A DNA stretch of 64,000 nt from Microbacterium sp. B35-30 (GCF_010634855.1 NZ_MWLQ01000021.1:109897-173896), one strand, 5' to 3'. Numbered from the stretch's first letter, positions 54,331-64,000 are shown. The notes: a model not told the origin generated them from the sequence alone. Made by a program: numbers and translations.

Positions 54331-54974
54331 TCGGCCTCCTCGCGCAGCGCGGTGATCTGATCGGTGACGGAGCGTGCCGTCTCTTCCAGCGCCATCTCGC
54401 CGGCGGCGCCGTAGATCAGCACAGTATCGGTGCCGGCGTCGGTGGCCAGCGCGACCGTGATGTTGCCGGTGCGATCGGGATCGAGGTCGTAGCGATCCCA
54501 CGTGACGCCGTCGATGGTCACGGTGTCCTGAGGGGCGGAGCCCGAGAGCACACGCGCGGCCCACGCCTCGTCGGCGTCGAAGCCCTGTGCCACGCGCAGG
54601 AAGCCCCGCTCGTCTTCCGCGGCCGGGGCGTAGACGACGGTGAAGGCGCGCACCGAGCCGTTGCCTTCGATGCCGGCGTTGTTCACCACCCACCCGTCCG
54701 ACATCTCGGGCGTGATGACGGTGCGCTCCTCGGAGGCCGCGATGCTCTCGGCGACGGCGGCGACGTCGATCGGCTCGCGCGCGGGAGGGGTGCCGCGCGG
54801 GACCGCGAAGATGACGACCACGACGACAGCGAGGGTGGCCAGCAGCGCCGCGACGAGGTTGCGCACATTCTGGCTCGAGCGGTAGACCCGCGACGACTCC
54901 GCCTTGCGGTCGGCGGTCTCTTCGGGTGTCTCGGGCCGGCCGAGCTCGGCGACGATGCGGGGTCCGCGTGTCAT
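54327..54974 (-). CDS. DUF4245 membrane protein
   Basis: 215 residues. A cytosolic N-terminus with RSSQNVRNLVAALLATLAVV leads into one transmembrane helix (about 35-58); the outer domain includes WVVNNAGIEGNGSVRAFTVVY and the GVTWDRYD segment typical of DUF4245. The family sits by xseB and fumC in actinobacteria; function unknown. ATG 54974 overlaps the xseB stop by 4 nt. Confidence 0.88.
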   Translation of the reverse strand: MTRGPRIVAELGRPETPEETADRKAESSRVYRSSQNVRNLVAALLATLAVVVVVIFAVPRGTPPAREPIDVAAVAESIAASEERTVITPEMSDGWVVNNAGIEGNGSVRAFTVVYAPAAEDERGFLRVAQGFDADEAWAARVLSGSAPQDTVTIDGVTWDRYDLDPDRTGNITVALATDAGTDTVLIYGAAGEMALEETARSVTDQITALREEAE

Positions 54975-55216
54975 CGGGCTGCCTCGCCGTCGCCACGTTC
55001 GACCGTCGCCCGCGCGGCCTCGAGCCGGCGCTTGGCGCCCAGCAGCCACTCCTCGCAGCGTGCGGCGAGGGCTTCTCCGCGCTCCCACAGGGCCAGGGAG
55101 TGCTCGAGGGTCGGCGCACCCTGCTCGAGCTCGGCGACGACCCGTACGAGCTCATCACGCGCCTGCTCGAACGAGAGGGTCGCGACGTCCTCGAGGGCGC
55201 CGCTCGTCTCAGTCAT
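54971..55216 (-). CDS. xseB: Exodeoxyribonuclease VII small subunit
   Basis: 81 residues. FEQARDELVRVVAELEQGA and LEHSLALWERGEALAARCEEWL are the two helices of the XseB hairpin, which wraps the large subunit. ATG 55216 is chosen; TAAGAT lies 7 nt upstream, and GGAGG is nearby. It is 10 bp after the xseA stop. Confidence 0.93.
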   Translation of the reverse strand: MTETSGALEDVATLSFEQARDELVRVVAELEQGAPTLEHSLALWERGEALAARCEEWLLGAKRRLEAARATVERGDGEAAR

Positions 55217-55226
55217 GGCCTCCATC

Positions 55227-56582
55227 TTAGTTCGCGGCCGAGGGGGCCCCGCGCCCTGCCGGGTCGGGCCGCGCGCCATCTTCCACCGCAGACTCGGCGG
55301 CCGCGGACGGCTGCTCGGCGAGCTCGCCGTCGGAGTGCGCGGCGAACGATCCGCGGCCCACGGTGACGACGACCGGAGTGGATGCCGGAGCCTGCGCCGC
55401 GTCGCGCACGATGACGCCGTCGGTCAGGTGCGCGATGGCGTAGCCCCGGGCGAGGGTCGACGCCGGCGAGAGGGCGCGCAGTGTCGCGCGCAGCTCGGCG
55501 GTGCGGCGCTCGTGCAGCTGGAGCGAGCGGTCCACCCGGTCCCGCCCCCGCGCCGCGAGCAGCTCCACCTCGTGCGCTCGACTGGTGAGCAGCGTCTCGG
55601 GTGCGCGCAGCACCGGTCGCGACCTGAGCTGCTCGAGCTGCGCGATGTCGTGCGAGATCCGCTGGGTCAGGCGCATGTTCATCCGGGCGCGCAGCTGGCC
55701 GACGATCGCGCGCTGCTCCGCGACATCCGGCACGACGCGTTTGGCGGCATCCGTCGGCGTCGAGGCCCGGAGGTCGGCGACGTCGTCGAGCAGCGGATGG
55801 TCGTTCTCGTGGCCGATGGCGCTGACGACGGGGGTGGATGCCGCGGCCACCGCCCGCAGCAGGCGCTCGTCGCTGAAGCCGAGCAGGGTCTGCGGGTCGC
55901 CGCCGCCGCGGGCGATGATGATGACGTCGACGTCGGGTGCGGCATCCAGCGCCTTCAGCGCCGCGATCGTCTCGGGCACACAGCGGTCGCCCTGGACGGC
56001 GGCGTACTTGGTCTGGAACCGCACCTGGGGCCAGCGCAGCTCGGCGTTGCGGTGCACGTCCTTCTCGGCATCCGAGTTCTCGCCGGTGATGAGGCCGATC
56101 AGGCGCGGAAGGAACGGCAGGGCCATCTTGCGCGACGGGTCGAACAGCCCCTCGGACCGCAGCTGCACGCGCAGCCGCTCGAGGCGCTCGAGCTGGTCGC
56201 CGAGCCCGACATGGCGCATGGCCGAGACGCCGAAGCCGAAGTCGCCGTTCTTGACGAAGTAGTCCGCCTTCACGCAGGCGATCACGTGGTCGCCGACCTT
56301 GAGGTCGCCGGGCAGCCGGTCGCGGGTGGACGACCATATGCGGAACGAGATCGTGGCGTCGCCGGCGAGGTCCTTGAGGCGCCCGAAGACGTTGCCGCCG
56401 CGCAGGTTGAACGCCGTGATCTCGCCCTCGACCCACACCGACCCCCACGTCTGCACGAAGCCGCGGATCGTGTCGTTGAGGCGGGCGACAGAGGTCGGGG
56501 CCTGCGCGGTGGAGTCCCGCGGTCGCACGGAGTCTGCGGGCGGGGGTTCGCCGGGGACGGCGACGGGCTGGAAGGTCGTCAT
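55227..56582 (-). CDS. xseA: Exodeoxyribonuclease VII large subunit
   Basis: Degrades single-stranded DNA with XseB. 451 residues: OB fold (about 30-125, with WGSVWVEGEITAFNLRGGNVF split as VWVEGEITAFN), catalytic domain with IGLITGENSDAEKD and DVIIIARGGGDPQTL, then GHENDHPLLDDVADLRASTPT and a long coiled coil. AGGA is 5 nt before ATG 56582. Divergent from ispH. Confidence 0.95.
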   Translation of the reverse strand: MTTFQPVAVPGEPPPADSVRPRDSTAQAPTSVARLNDTIRGFVQTWGSVWVEGEITAFNLRGGNVFGRLKDLAGDATISFRIWSSTRDRLPGDLKVGDHVIACVKADYFVKNGDFGFGVSAMRHVGLGDQLERLERLRVQLRSEGLFDPSRKMALPFLPRLIGLITGENSDAEKDVHRNAELRWPQVRFQTKYAAVQGDRCVPETIAALKALDAAPDVDVIIIARGGGDPQTLLGFSDERLLRAVAAASTPVVSAIGHENDHPLLDDVADLRASTPTDAAKRVVPDVAEQRAIVGQLRARMNMRLTQRISHDIAQLEQLRSRPVLRAPETLLTSRAHEVELLAARGRDRVDRSLQLHERRTAELRATLRALSPASTLARGYAIAHLTDGVIVRDAAQAPASTPVVVTVGRGSFAAHSDGELAEQPSAAAESAVEDGARPDPAGRGAPSAAN

Positions 56583-56692
56583 GCGGTCCTTTCGTGCCCC
56601 GGAGGGCGGGCGGCTGTCGCCCGGGGCACCGCTTGGCGCCGCGGGTGGTCTCGCGGAGGCCCCGCTCAGGAGCCCGCCCGTAGAATCGTGGG

Positions 56693-57784
56693 GTGAGCAT
56701 CAGCACCGCGGGGCAGACCCGAGCGAGTCAGGCCCCTGTGAGCATGCCCATCCCGCGCATCCCGCGGCGGCGCGAACCGCTCCAGGATATCGCCGGCACC
56801 GGACAGAAGCGGGTGCTCCTGGCATCCCCGCGTGGATACTGCGCGGGCGTGGACCGTGCCGTGATCGCCGTCGAGAAGGCCCTCGAGCGCTTCGGTGCGC
56901 CGGTGTACGTGCGCAAGCAGATCGTGCACAACATCCACGTCGTCACCGAGCTCGAGGCCGCCGGTGCGATCTTCGTAGAGGAGGTCGACGAGGTCCCCGA
57001 GGGCGCCCACGTCGTCTTCAGCGCGCACGGCGTGTCGCCGGCGGTCGTGAATGCGGCATCCGATCGGGGCCTGCGCGCCATCGACGCGACGTGCCCGCTC
57101 GTCACCAAGGTGCACCGCGAAGCCGTGCGCTTCGCGCGTGACGACTTCGAGATCCTCCTCATCGGCCATGTCGGCCACGAAGAGGTCGAGGGCACGGCGG
57201 GCGAGGCGCCCGACCACGTGACCATCGTGAACTCTCCCGACGAGGCGGACACCATCGAGGTGCGCGACCCGTCGAAGGTCGTGTGGCTGTCGCAGACGAC
57301 GCTGTCGGTCGACGAGACCATGGAGACCGTGCGGCGTCTGCGTGCGCGGTTCCCCGAGCTGCAGGACCCGCCGTCGGACGACATCTGCTACGCCACGCAG
57401 AACCGCCAGGTCGCGATCAAGAAGGTCGCGAAGGATGCCGACCTCGTGATCGTCGTGGGCTCAGCGAACTCGTCGAACAGCGTGCGGCTCGTCGAGGTCG
57501 CACTCGAGTACGGCGCCAAGGCCGCCTACCGCGTGGACTACGCCGACGAGGTGGAGCAGGCCTGGCTCGAGGGGGTCGAGACGGTCGGGGTCACCAGTGG
57601 CGCGTCGGTGCCCGAGGTGCTCGTGCAGCAGGTGCTCGACGACCTCGCCTCCGCCGGATACCGCGACGTCGAAGAGGTGCGCACCGCCGAGGAGGATCTG
57701 CAGTTCTCCCTCCCCAAGGAGCTGCGGACGGATGCCGCGGGCCGGCGTGACGACCGTGCCCTCGGTGGCCGGAGCCGCGCATGA
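56693..57784 (+). CDS. ispH: 4-hydroxy-3-methylbut-2-enyl diphosphate reductase
   Basis: Last step of the MEP pathway, giving IPP and DMAPP from HMBPP using a [4Fe-4S] cluster. 363 residues. The cluster ligands are C50 (SPRGYCAG), C134 (DATCPLV) and C232 (DDICYATQ); [10 protein letters not shown] binds diphosphate and [10 protein letters not shown] is near the end. The first 38 residues are an extension. TAGAAT lies 6 nt before GTG 56693. MEP products feed UppS. Confidence 0.96.
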   Translation: MSISTAGQTRASQAPVSMPIPRIPRRREPLQDIAGTGQKRVLLASPRGYCAGVDRAVIAVEKALERFGAPVYVRKQIVHNIHVVTELEAAGAIFVEEVDEVPEGAHVVFSAHGVSPAVVNAASDRGLRAIDATCPLVTKVHREAVRFARDDFEILLIGHVGHEEVEGTAGEAPDHVTIVNSPDEADTIEVRDPSKVVWLSQTTLSVDETMETVRRLRARFPELQDPPSDDICYATQNRQVAIKKVAKDADLVIVVGSANSSNSVRLVEVALEYGAKAAYRVDYADEVEQAWLEGVETVGVTSGASVPEVLVQQVLDDLASAGYRDVEEVRTAEEDLQFSLPKELRTDAAGRRDDRALGGRSRA

Positions 57785-58425
57785 GCGACGCGTCGGCGAC
57801 CGCGCAGCCCGATCCGCCGCCCGGATCGGCGGCGCCGCCCGCGGACGCACCGCGGCCCCGCCCGCACAGTGACGAATCAGCGCGACCCCGGCCGCAATAC
57901 GGCGAGTACGCCACGCCCGAAGAACAGCGCGCTCGCATCCAGGCGCCCGCGCCCTGGCAGCAGGAATCGGCGACGTCGATCGTGACCGAGGAGGCCCCGG
58001 CCCTCGGCATCCCGTCGCCGTCTCAGCCCGCTGAGCCCGCCCAGCGACGTCCGCGCCCCGTGGATCGGATCGTGACGTTCGCGCTGCTCGCGTACGGCTT
58101 GGTGAACGTCGTATCGGCAGTACCGGCGTTCCTCGACTACGGCGCATACGCCGAGACGATGCTCGCGCTGCTGGGCGTCGACGTGCAGCTCAGCGACCCG
58201 GCCGACGGAAGGGCGTGGGGGATCGCGGCCGTCCTCGTGCTGACGATCGGATGGTGCGCGACGGCCGCGGTCTCGTTCTGGAGCGTGCGCCGCGGGCGGC
58301 TGACCTGGTGGATCCCGCTGGTGGCCGGCATCCTGTTCACGTTCGCGGCCGGCGCGCTGATGGCTGTGCCGCTTCTGAGCGACCCGACGGTGTGGCAGGC
58401 GCTCATCGACAGCGCCGGCGGCTGA
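57781..58425 (+). CDS. Membrane protein with Pro-rich N-terminus
   Basis: 214 residues. About 95 residues of Pro/Ala-rich cytosolic sequence (ending RPRPVDR) precede four helices (about 98-118, 125-140, 150-172, 178-205). [12 protein letters not shown] is a segment seen in other Microbacteriaceae membrane proteins (by my recollection DUF6264). ATG 57781 overlaps the ispH stop (ATGA). Function unknown. Confidence 0.72.
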   Translation: MSDASATAQPDPPPGSAAPPADAPRPRPHSDESARPRPQYGEYATPEEQRARIQAPAPWQQESATSIVTEEAPALGIPSPSQPAEPAQRRPRPVDRIVTFALLAYGLVNVVSAVPAFLDYGAYAETMLALLGVDVQLSDPADGRAWGIAAVLVLTIGWCATAAVSFWSVRRGRLTWWIPLVAGILFTFAAGALMAVPLLSDPTVWQALIDSAGG

Positions 58426-58597
58426 GTTCGCGCAGCGCCGGTCGAGTGGACGCGGCGCCTGTCGGATCAGGGCGGCACGCGTCGTCGGGGCTGCCGCGAT
58501 CGGGTGCCCGAGGTCCATACTCGGATGACGGCACGGGCGTTGCGGCTCACCTGAACCTGCGGATGCCACGTCTCGTGTCTCCTGCGGGAGGTGATGG

Positions 58598-59137
58598 ATG
58601 CCGCACGACAGCGTGGAGGGTCATGACAGCGCCGCCGATCGTGACGCCGGACGGCTGGCCGCTCTCTACGATGCCCACGCCGCCCCGGTCTGGCGCTATG
58701 TCGTGCATCTCACCGGCGATCGTTCCGGTGCCGACGACATCGTGCAGGAAACTCTGCTGCGGGCGTGGCGAACGCCCCGGATCCTCGAACAGGATCCCTC
58801 CACCACGCGCTCGTGGATGTTCACGGTGGCCCGACACCTCGTCATCGACGAGGCCCGCAGTGCGCGCCGCCGCCGTGAGATCGGCGTGGCCGAGGTGCCC
58901 GAGCGCATCGCGCCGGATGGGACCGACGCGCTCTTCGAGGCGATCATCGTCGAGGAGGCGCTGGCCGCATTGACGACGGAGCATCGCGCCGTCGTCGTGC
59001 GCGCCTACTACCGCGGGCAGTCGATCGCCGAGATGGCTGACGAGCTCGACATCCCCGCGGGCACCGTCAAGTCCCGCCTCCACTACGGATTGCGCTCGCT
59101 CCGCCTCACCCTGCAGGAGAAGGGGCTGACGCGATGA
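58598..59137 (+). CDS. ECF sigma factor, SigK-like
   Basis: 179 residues. Region 2 (about 20-90; LYDAHAAPVWRYVVHL, DDIVQETLLRAWR) binds the -10 element and core polymerase, and region 4 (about 118-172; TTEHRAVVVRAYYRGQSIAEM, IPAGTVKSRLHYGL) is the -35 helix-turn-helix. GGGAGG at 58586-58591 sets ATG 58598. The downstream anti-sigma gene overlaps by ATGA. Confidence 0.93.
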   Translation: MPHDSVEGHDSAADRDAGRLAALYDAHAAPVWRYVVHLTGDRSGADDIVQETLLRAWRTPRILEQDPSTTRSWMFTVARHLVIDEARSARRRREIGVAEVPERIAPDGTDALFEAIIVEEALAALTTEHRAVVVRAYYRGQSIAEMADELDIPAGTVKSRLHYGLRSLRLTLQEKGLTR

Positions 59138-59838
59138 GCACCGACCACGTCCGCTTCGCGGACTGGGATGCCGCGTACGTCGTGCGCGCGCTCGGCTCAG
59201 ACGACCGCAGGCTTTACGAGGCGCACCTCGACGAATGCCGCCTCTGCCGTGACGCGATCGCCGACCTCGCTCCGGCCATCGGCCTGCTGGCGCGCGTGGG
59301 GGTCGACCGCGCCGAATCGCTCCTCGACGCGCCCGGTGAGGCCAGCGGTCTCGACCCCGGGACGCGGACGCGGGTCGTCGCACGCGGCAGGCGCGACGCA
59401 CGCCGTCGGCGGGTGATCGCCTGGGGCGCCGGCATCGCGGCGGCTGCGGTGCTGGCAGTGGTCGTAGGCTTCGCGGTCACGACCTCGGTCGATCCGGTGG
59501 CGGTGCCCGAAGATGTCGTCGCGCTCCAGCCGGTCACCGACGTGCCGTTGAGCGCCACGGTGGAGCTGACCGACGTCGCGTGGGGCACGCGGATCGCGAT
59601 GGTCTGCGACTACCCGCCCACCGACGATCCCTATGCCGCCGATGAGGAGTGGCCGTACGTGCTCGTCGTCACGTCGACCGACGGTGCCACCAGCGAACTG
59701 TCCAGCTGGCGCGCCGGGCCGGGATCGACCGCGCATCTGGATGCCGGGACCGCCCTGGACCGCTCCGACATCGCCTCGATCGAGGTGCGCGCCGTCTCGG
59801 ATGGCCGGGTCCTGCTGCGTGGCGAGCCCGGAGAGTGA
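59134..59838 (+). CDS. Zinc-binding transmembrane anti-sigma factor
   Basis: 234 residues. The N-terminal anti-sigma domain has the H31-x3-C35-x2-C38 motif of ZAS proteins. One transmembrane helix lies near 92-115, and an outer domain follows (VELTDVAWGTRIAMVCDYP). It would hold the sigma factor until an envelope signal is sensed. Translation is coupled to the sigma gene. Confidence 0.9.
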   Translation: MSTDHVRFADWDAAYVVRALGSDDRRLYEAHLDECRLCRDAIADLAPAIGLLARVGVDRAESLLDAPGEASGLDPGTRTRVVARGRRDARRRRVIAWGAGIAAAAVLAVVVGFAVTTSVDPVAVPEDVVALQPVTDVPLSATVELTDVAWGTRIAMVCDYPPTDDPYAADEEWPYVLVVTSTDGATSELSSWRAGPGSTAHLDAGTALDRSDIASIEVRAVSDGRVLLRGEPGE

Positions 59839-59889
59839 AGCCGTCGTCGTCTCGCGTCCGGCGGACGGCGCGGTGGCTAGGATGAGCGG

Positions 59890-60441
59890 ATGCCTCGCCT
59901 CGTCGCCGTCTGCGCCGTCCGGCGACTGCATCCCGACGCCGGCCCGGTCGGCGTGACCGCCATCGACAAGGCGCCCGTGGACGGGCCGGTGCGCGTCGGG
60001 CCGTACGGCGTGTACGCCGATGTGCAGGCCGACCGCAAGCACCACGGCGGCTTGGACAAGGCGCTGTACGCGTACGCGGCGGAGGATGCCGCGTACTGGG
60101 AGTCCGAGCTCGGGCGGGAACTCCCGCCCGGATGGTTCGGCGAGAACCTCCGCGTCGAAGGACTCGATGTCAACGCGGCGCTCATCGGCGAGCGGTGGCG
60201 GATCGGCGACCGCGTGGAGCTCGAGGTGACCATGCCGCGCACGCCCTGTCAGACGTTCGCCCGCTGGGTGGGCGGCGACGCGGCGCGTGGCTGGGTGAAG
60301 CGCTTCTCGAGCGAACGCCGCCTCGGGCCCTACCTGCGCGTGGTGCAGGGCGGGCGCGTGCAGGCCGGCGATGAGATCGTGGTGCTCCATCGCCCCGAGG
60401 GTGCTCCCGGGCTCCTCGACATCTACCGCGACCCCGAATAG
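59890..60441 (+). CDS. MOSC domain protein (YiiM-like)
   Basis: 183 residues. HHGGLDKALYAYAAEDAAYWE and GWFGENLRVEG are YiiM-type sequences, and Cys120 in PRTPCQTFARW is the likely molybdenum or sulfur carrier. YiiM reduces N-hydroxylated bases using a molybdenum cofactor; the activity here is inferred. TAGGAT lies 6 nt before ATG 59890. Confidence 0.88.
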   Translation: MPRLVAVCAVRRLHPDAGPVGVTAIDKAPVDGPVRVGPYGVYADVQADRKHHGGLDKALYAYAAEDAAYWESELGRELPPGWFGENLRVEGLDVNAALIGERWRIGDRVELEVTMPRTPCQTFARWVGGDAARGWVKRFSSERRLGPYLRVVQGGRVQAGDEIVVLHRPEGAPGLLDIYRDPE

Positions 60442-60461
60442 ACGCTGCCTCCCAGAGATAT

Positions 60462-60508
60462 GGATGCCCCGGCGCCCGGCCCCTCGCAGGGCCGGTGCCG
60501 GGGCATCC
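60462..60508. terminator. Nested hairpin terminator between MOSC and fba
   Basis: GGATGCCCCGGC (60462-60473) pairs perfectly with 60497-60508, and an inner stem joins CCGGCCC (60476-60482) to GGGCCGG (60489-60495). It serves two convergent genes. Confidence 0.8.
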
Positions 60509-60544
60509 GATGTTCACCGGGCATCGCTGCCCGCGCGGCCGGTG

Positions 60545-61576
<1,032 letters not shown>

Positions 61577-61602
61577 GGGTGCTCCTAGATCTTCACGGTG
61601 CT

Positions 61603-61657
61603 GAAGGGTGTCGGCCGAAGGTTGTCGGCGGAAGGGCGTCGGCGGAAGGCGTCGGCC
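61603..61657 (-). repeat. Four near-identical 14-bp repeats in the fba leader
   Basis: GAAGGGTGTCGGCC, GAAGGTTGTCGGCG, GAAGGGCGTCGGCG and a 13-bp copy GAAGGCGTCGGCC follow one another at 61603, 61617, 61631 and 61645. If the -10 box at 61694 is right, they lie in the fba transcript before its ribosome site. Confidence 0.8.
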
Positions 61658-61688
61658 CCAGGCTGTCGATCCCGCGGGCGTACTGCAA

Positions 61689-61694
61689 ACTCTA
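61689..61694 (-). promoter_or_regulatory. Candidate -10 box of fba
   Basis: TAGAGT on the minus strand; it would give an untranslated leader of about 105 nt. No matching -35 box is evident. Confidence 0.4.
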
Positions 61695-61783
61695 CCGAAG
61701 CGCCGGATGGTGCACGGATGCCGGTGCGCTCCGCCGCCGCGGGAAACCCACGTCCCTGCGACGTCGGAAAGAAACGCAATTCC

Positions 61784-61803
61784 TTCACTTGCGAAAGCGT
61801 GAA
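61784..61803. promoter_or_regulatory. Inverted repeat in the fba-glpX intergenic region
   Basis: TTCAC (61784-61788) and GTGAA (61799-61803) with a 10-nt spacer (TTGCGAAAGC), in the most AT-rich part of the gap, about 40-60 bp before the glpX start. It may be an operator. Confidence 0.4.
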
Positions 61804-61843
61804 ATTACGAGGAATCGGGCAACAAGCTGGCTAGGCTGACCGC

Positions 61844-62833
61844 ATGGTGAGCCTGACCGCGGACATGAGTCCCCTCCATCCCGACCGCAATCTCGCACTC
61901 GAGCTGGTGAGGGCCACGGAGGCCGCCGCGATCCGAGCCGTGCCGTTCATCGGCCGCGGCGCCAAGGAGGCAGCAGACGGAGCCGCCGTGGATGCGATGC
62001 GCGCCTTCTTCACCACCGTCAACTTCGACGGCACGATCGTCATCGGCGAGGGCGAGAAGGACGAAGCCCCGATGCTGTTCAACGGCGAGCGGGTCGGCAG
62101 CGGCCGCGGGCCCCAGGCCGACGTGGCGGTCGACCCGATCGACGGCACCTCGCTGACGGCGGCCGGGCGCAACAATGCGCTGTCGGTGATCGCCGTCTCG
62201 GACCACGGCACGATGCTCGACGCCTCCAGCGTCTTCTACATGGACAAGCTCGTCACCGGCCCGGCCGGGGTGGGCGTCGTCGACATCCGCCTGCCGATCG
62301 GCGAGAACATCCGTCTGCTCGCCAAGGCGCTCGGAAAGCCCGTCGAAGAGCTGGTCGTGTCGGTGCTGCACCGCCCGCGGCATGAGCGCCTCATCGAGGA
62401 GATCCGCGAGGCGGGGGCGGGCACGCGCCTGATGAGCGACGGCGATGTCGCGGGCGGGATCAACGCCGCCCGTCACAACGCCCGCACGGACATGTGCGTC
62501 GGCGTCGGCGGCAGCCCGGAGGGCATCGTGACCGCGTGCGCGATCAAGGCGCTCGGAGGTCATATCCAGGGCAGGCTCTGGCCGCGCGACGACGACGAGA
62601 AGCAGCGGGGCGTCGACGCCGGACTGCGGCTCGACGGATACGTGTACGAGGCCGACGAACTCGTCAAGGGCAGCAACACCATCTTCGTGGCGACCGGAGT
62701 GACCGACGGGGCGCTCGTCGCCGGCGTGCGCCGCGAGGGCGGCTACGTCTACACCGAGAGTGTCGTGCTGCGTGGAGCATCGGGGACGCTGCGGCGCATC
62801 TCGTCGGAGCACCTCGTCTCGAAGTGGCTGTGA
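61844..62833 (+). CDS. glpX: Class II fructose-1,6-bisphosphatase
   Basis: Dephosphorylates fructose 1,6-bisphosphate to fructose 6-phosphate, the committed gluconeogenic step. 329 residues. GEGEKDEAPML, DPIDGTSL (Asp97, Asp100) and the later GVGGSPEGI region form the metal and phosphate site. TAGGCT lies 6 nt before ATG 61844, so the mRNA is probably leaderless. Confidence 0.96.
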   Translation: MVSLTADMSPLHPDRNLALELVRATEAAAIRAVPFIGRGAKEAADGAAVDAMRAFFTTVNFDGTIVIGEGEKDEAPMLFNGERVGSGRGPQADVAVDPIDGTSLTAAGRNNALSVIAVSDHGTMLDASSVFYMDKLVTGPAGVGVVDIRLPIGENIRLLAKALGKPVEELVVSVLHRPRHERLIEEIREAGAGTRLMSDGDVAGGINAARHNARTDMCVGVGGSPEGIVTACAIKALGGHIQGRLWPRDDDEKQRGVDAGLRLDGYVYEADELVKGSNTIFVATGVTDGALVAGVRREGGYVYTESVVLRGASGTLRRISSEHLVSKWL

Positions 62834-62985
62834 CCGTATCGCCGCCGGCTGGCGTGTCCGGTGTGGCCTCTGTGGCGAATGTGCCCTTGTGACTGATTCG
62901 TGACGGCCGTTCGCGGGCGACTCTGGCAGAATCATGTGTGGTGTCGATGGACACATGATGGTGTTTCCGACGCGAGGAGTTGACG

Positions 62986-63198
62986 ATGTCTGCGCAGTCC
63001 GCTGAACCGTCGTCGCCCCAGACGGGTGCGCACGCGGTGGTCGCCAACGCGATCGATCCGGCCCGACGCCCCGACGTGCTGCTGCGCGTCCGGCGTGACG
63101 AGGGACACGAGATCAGCGCCTGGTGGATGATCGGCGCTTTTGTCGGCGTATCCGCCGCAGTGATCGTGCTGCTGAGCTTCGTGCCCGGCGGCGCCTGA
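62986..63198 (+). CDS. Small membrane protein (70 aa)
   Basis: 70 residues: a soluble N-terminal half with RRPDVLLRVRRDEGHEIS, then one transmembrane helix (about 46-66). GAGGAG at 62973-62978 sets ATG 62986. The 152-bp gap before it contains a possible -10 box (CAGAAT near 62928). The stop is 26 bp from the convergent rmuC stop. Function unknown. Confidence 0.7.
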   Translation: MSAQSAEPSSPQTGAHAVVANAIDPARRPDVLLRVRRDEGHEISAWWMIGAFVGVSAAVIVLLSFVPGGA

Positions 63199-63224
63199 GG
63201 CGTTCGGCGGTCACCCGTCGGGCG

Positions 63225-64000
63225 CTACTCGTTCGGCATGGCGATGCGTACGCGCACGTCGCCGAGTTCCGCGGTCGCCGTGGGCGTCTTCGGTGTCTCG
63301 TCGATACCGGCGAGGGTCTCGTCGAGCAGTTCGGGTGCGGTGAGCCGGCGCGGGGTCTTGTCGATCGTGGCGGGTTCGTTCACCGCATCGAGCTTCGTCG
63401 CATCGATGCCGGGGAACTTGCGTGCACTCACCAGCACGCGGGTCTCGAGCGATCCGGCGAAGCGGTTGTAACTGTCGACGGTCCGCTCGATCGCGCGTCG
63501 CAGGTCGTCGGCGTGCGTGGCGAGCGACCCGAGTCGCTCGTACAGCTGGTTGCCGAGGTCGAAGAGGGCACGGGCCTCCTGCGACACGTCTTGCTGGGTC
63601 CATGTGTAGGCGACGGTCTTGAGCACCGCCCAGAGGTTCACGGGCGACGCCAGTGCGACCCGCTTGCCGAAGGCGTAGTCGAGCAGCGAGGCATCCTCTT
63701 CGAGGGCGGCGGAGAGCAGCGACTCGCTCGGGAGGAAGCACACCACGAACTCGGGGCTCGACGAGAGGCCGGCCCAGTACGTCTTGCGGGCGAGGGCGTC
63801 GACGTGCGCGCGCACCGCCTTGACGTGCTTGTCGAGCAGCGAGCGACGTCGCGCCGCCTCCGCGCCCTGTGCGGTCAGGGGGATCGCACTGGCCTCGAGG
63901 AACGCGTCGAGCGGCACCTTGGCGTCGACGGCGATGGCCTTGTCGCCGGGCAGGCGGATCACCATGTCGGGGCGGCCGGCTCCGGCATCCGTCGTGATCG
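63225..64000 (-). CDS. rmuC: DNA recombination protein RmuC, C-terminal part
   Basis: Only the C-terminal 258 codons are in the window; the gene begins beyond 64000. PDMVIRLPGDKAIAVDAKVPLDAF is split as PDMVIRLPGDK and VDAKVPLDAF and marks the nuclease-like RmuC core (D-x-K), followed by FVVCFLPSESLLSAA, FGKRVALASPVNLWAVL and VDSYNRFAGSLETRVLVSARKF (given as YNRFAGSLETRVL). RmuC limits recombination between inverted repeats. The tail is Thr/Pro-rich. Confidence 0.92.
   Translation of the reverse strand, partial: ITTDAGAGRPDMVIRLPGDKAIAVDAKVPLDAFLEASAIPLTAQGAEAARRRSLLDKHVKAVRAHVDALARKTYWAGLSSSPEFVVCFLPSESLLSAALEEDASLLDYAFGKRVALASPVNLWAVLKTVAYTWTQQDVSQEARALFDLGNQLYERLGSLATHADDLRRAIERTVDSYNRFAGSLETRVLVSARKFPGIDATKLDAVNEPATIDKTPRRLTAPELLDETLAGIDETPKTPTATAELGDVRVRIAMPNE

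Overview
This 64 kb window is chromosomal DNA from a high-GC actinobacterium. Gene order (rplY-pth-mfd, eno-ftsB-DUF501, greA-DUF4307-hlyIII-uppS, xseA-xseB-DUF4245-fumC-glpX), frequent GTG starts and many starts preceded by a TANNNT box only 6-7 nt upstream point to the Microbacteriaceae, most like Microbacterium; the genus is my inference. There is no rRNA, CRISPR array, prophage or insertion sequence. It is core chromosome with dense, mostly short operons.

Layout. 0-7 kb: end of an ABC ATPase gene, a 15-bp tandem repeat, an NAD-dependent epimerase, an FAD oxidoreductase, the gluconate/pentose-phosphate pair gnd and gntK, ribosomal L25 and peptidyl-tRNA hydrolase. 7-13 kb: a Pro-rich membrane protein, mfd and NADP-glutamate dehydrogenase. 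13-17 kb: a VOC protein, a hexapeptide-repeat protein, then an MFS transporter fused to a cyclic-nucleotide-binding domain followed by a nucleotide-cyclase-like DUF2652 protein. 17-23 kb: PEP carboxylase, NhaA, MazG and HisS; mazG and hisS both carry in-frame repeat DNA. 23-28 kb: amino-acid permease, SGNH hydrolase, DUF4442, a GntR/DUF1648 pair and an O-methyltransferase. 28-34 kb: eno, a FtsB-like protein, DUF501, a mycosin-like S8 protease, NDH-2, and a tRNA-Leu(UAA) with a short variable arm. 34-43 kb: a DSD1-like PLP enzyme behind a 9-codon leader ORF, an FAD lactone oxidase, LemA, two convergent YcaQ-like winged-helix proteins, an AI-2E family permease and ilvA. 43-50 kb: greA to uppS (without mca), a class V aminotransferase fold protein, PhoH-PIN and a secreted protein. 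50-64 kb: a two-component system, fumC, carbonic anhydrase, xseAB, ispH, an ECF sigma/anti-sigma pair, a MOSC protein, divergent fba and glpX, and the end of rmuC.

How the genes work together. Central carbon metabolism dominates: gnd/gntK (pentose phosphate entry), eno and fba (glycolysis), glpX (gluconeogenesis), ppc and fumC (anaplerosis and TCA), gdhA (ammonia assimilation) and ndh (respiration). DNA maintenance is represented by mfd, xseAB, rmuC and the YcaQ-like pair.

The most unusual items are the cNMP-gated MFS transporter with its cyclase-like neighbour, the repeat DNA translated inside hisS and mazG, paired palindromes downstream of pth, the leader ORF at 34621 and the short-armed tRNA-Leu(UAA).
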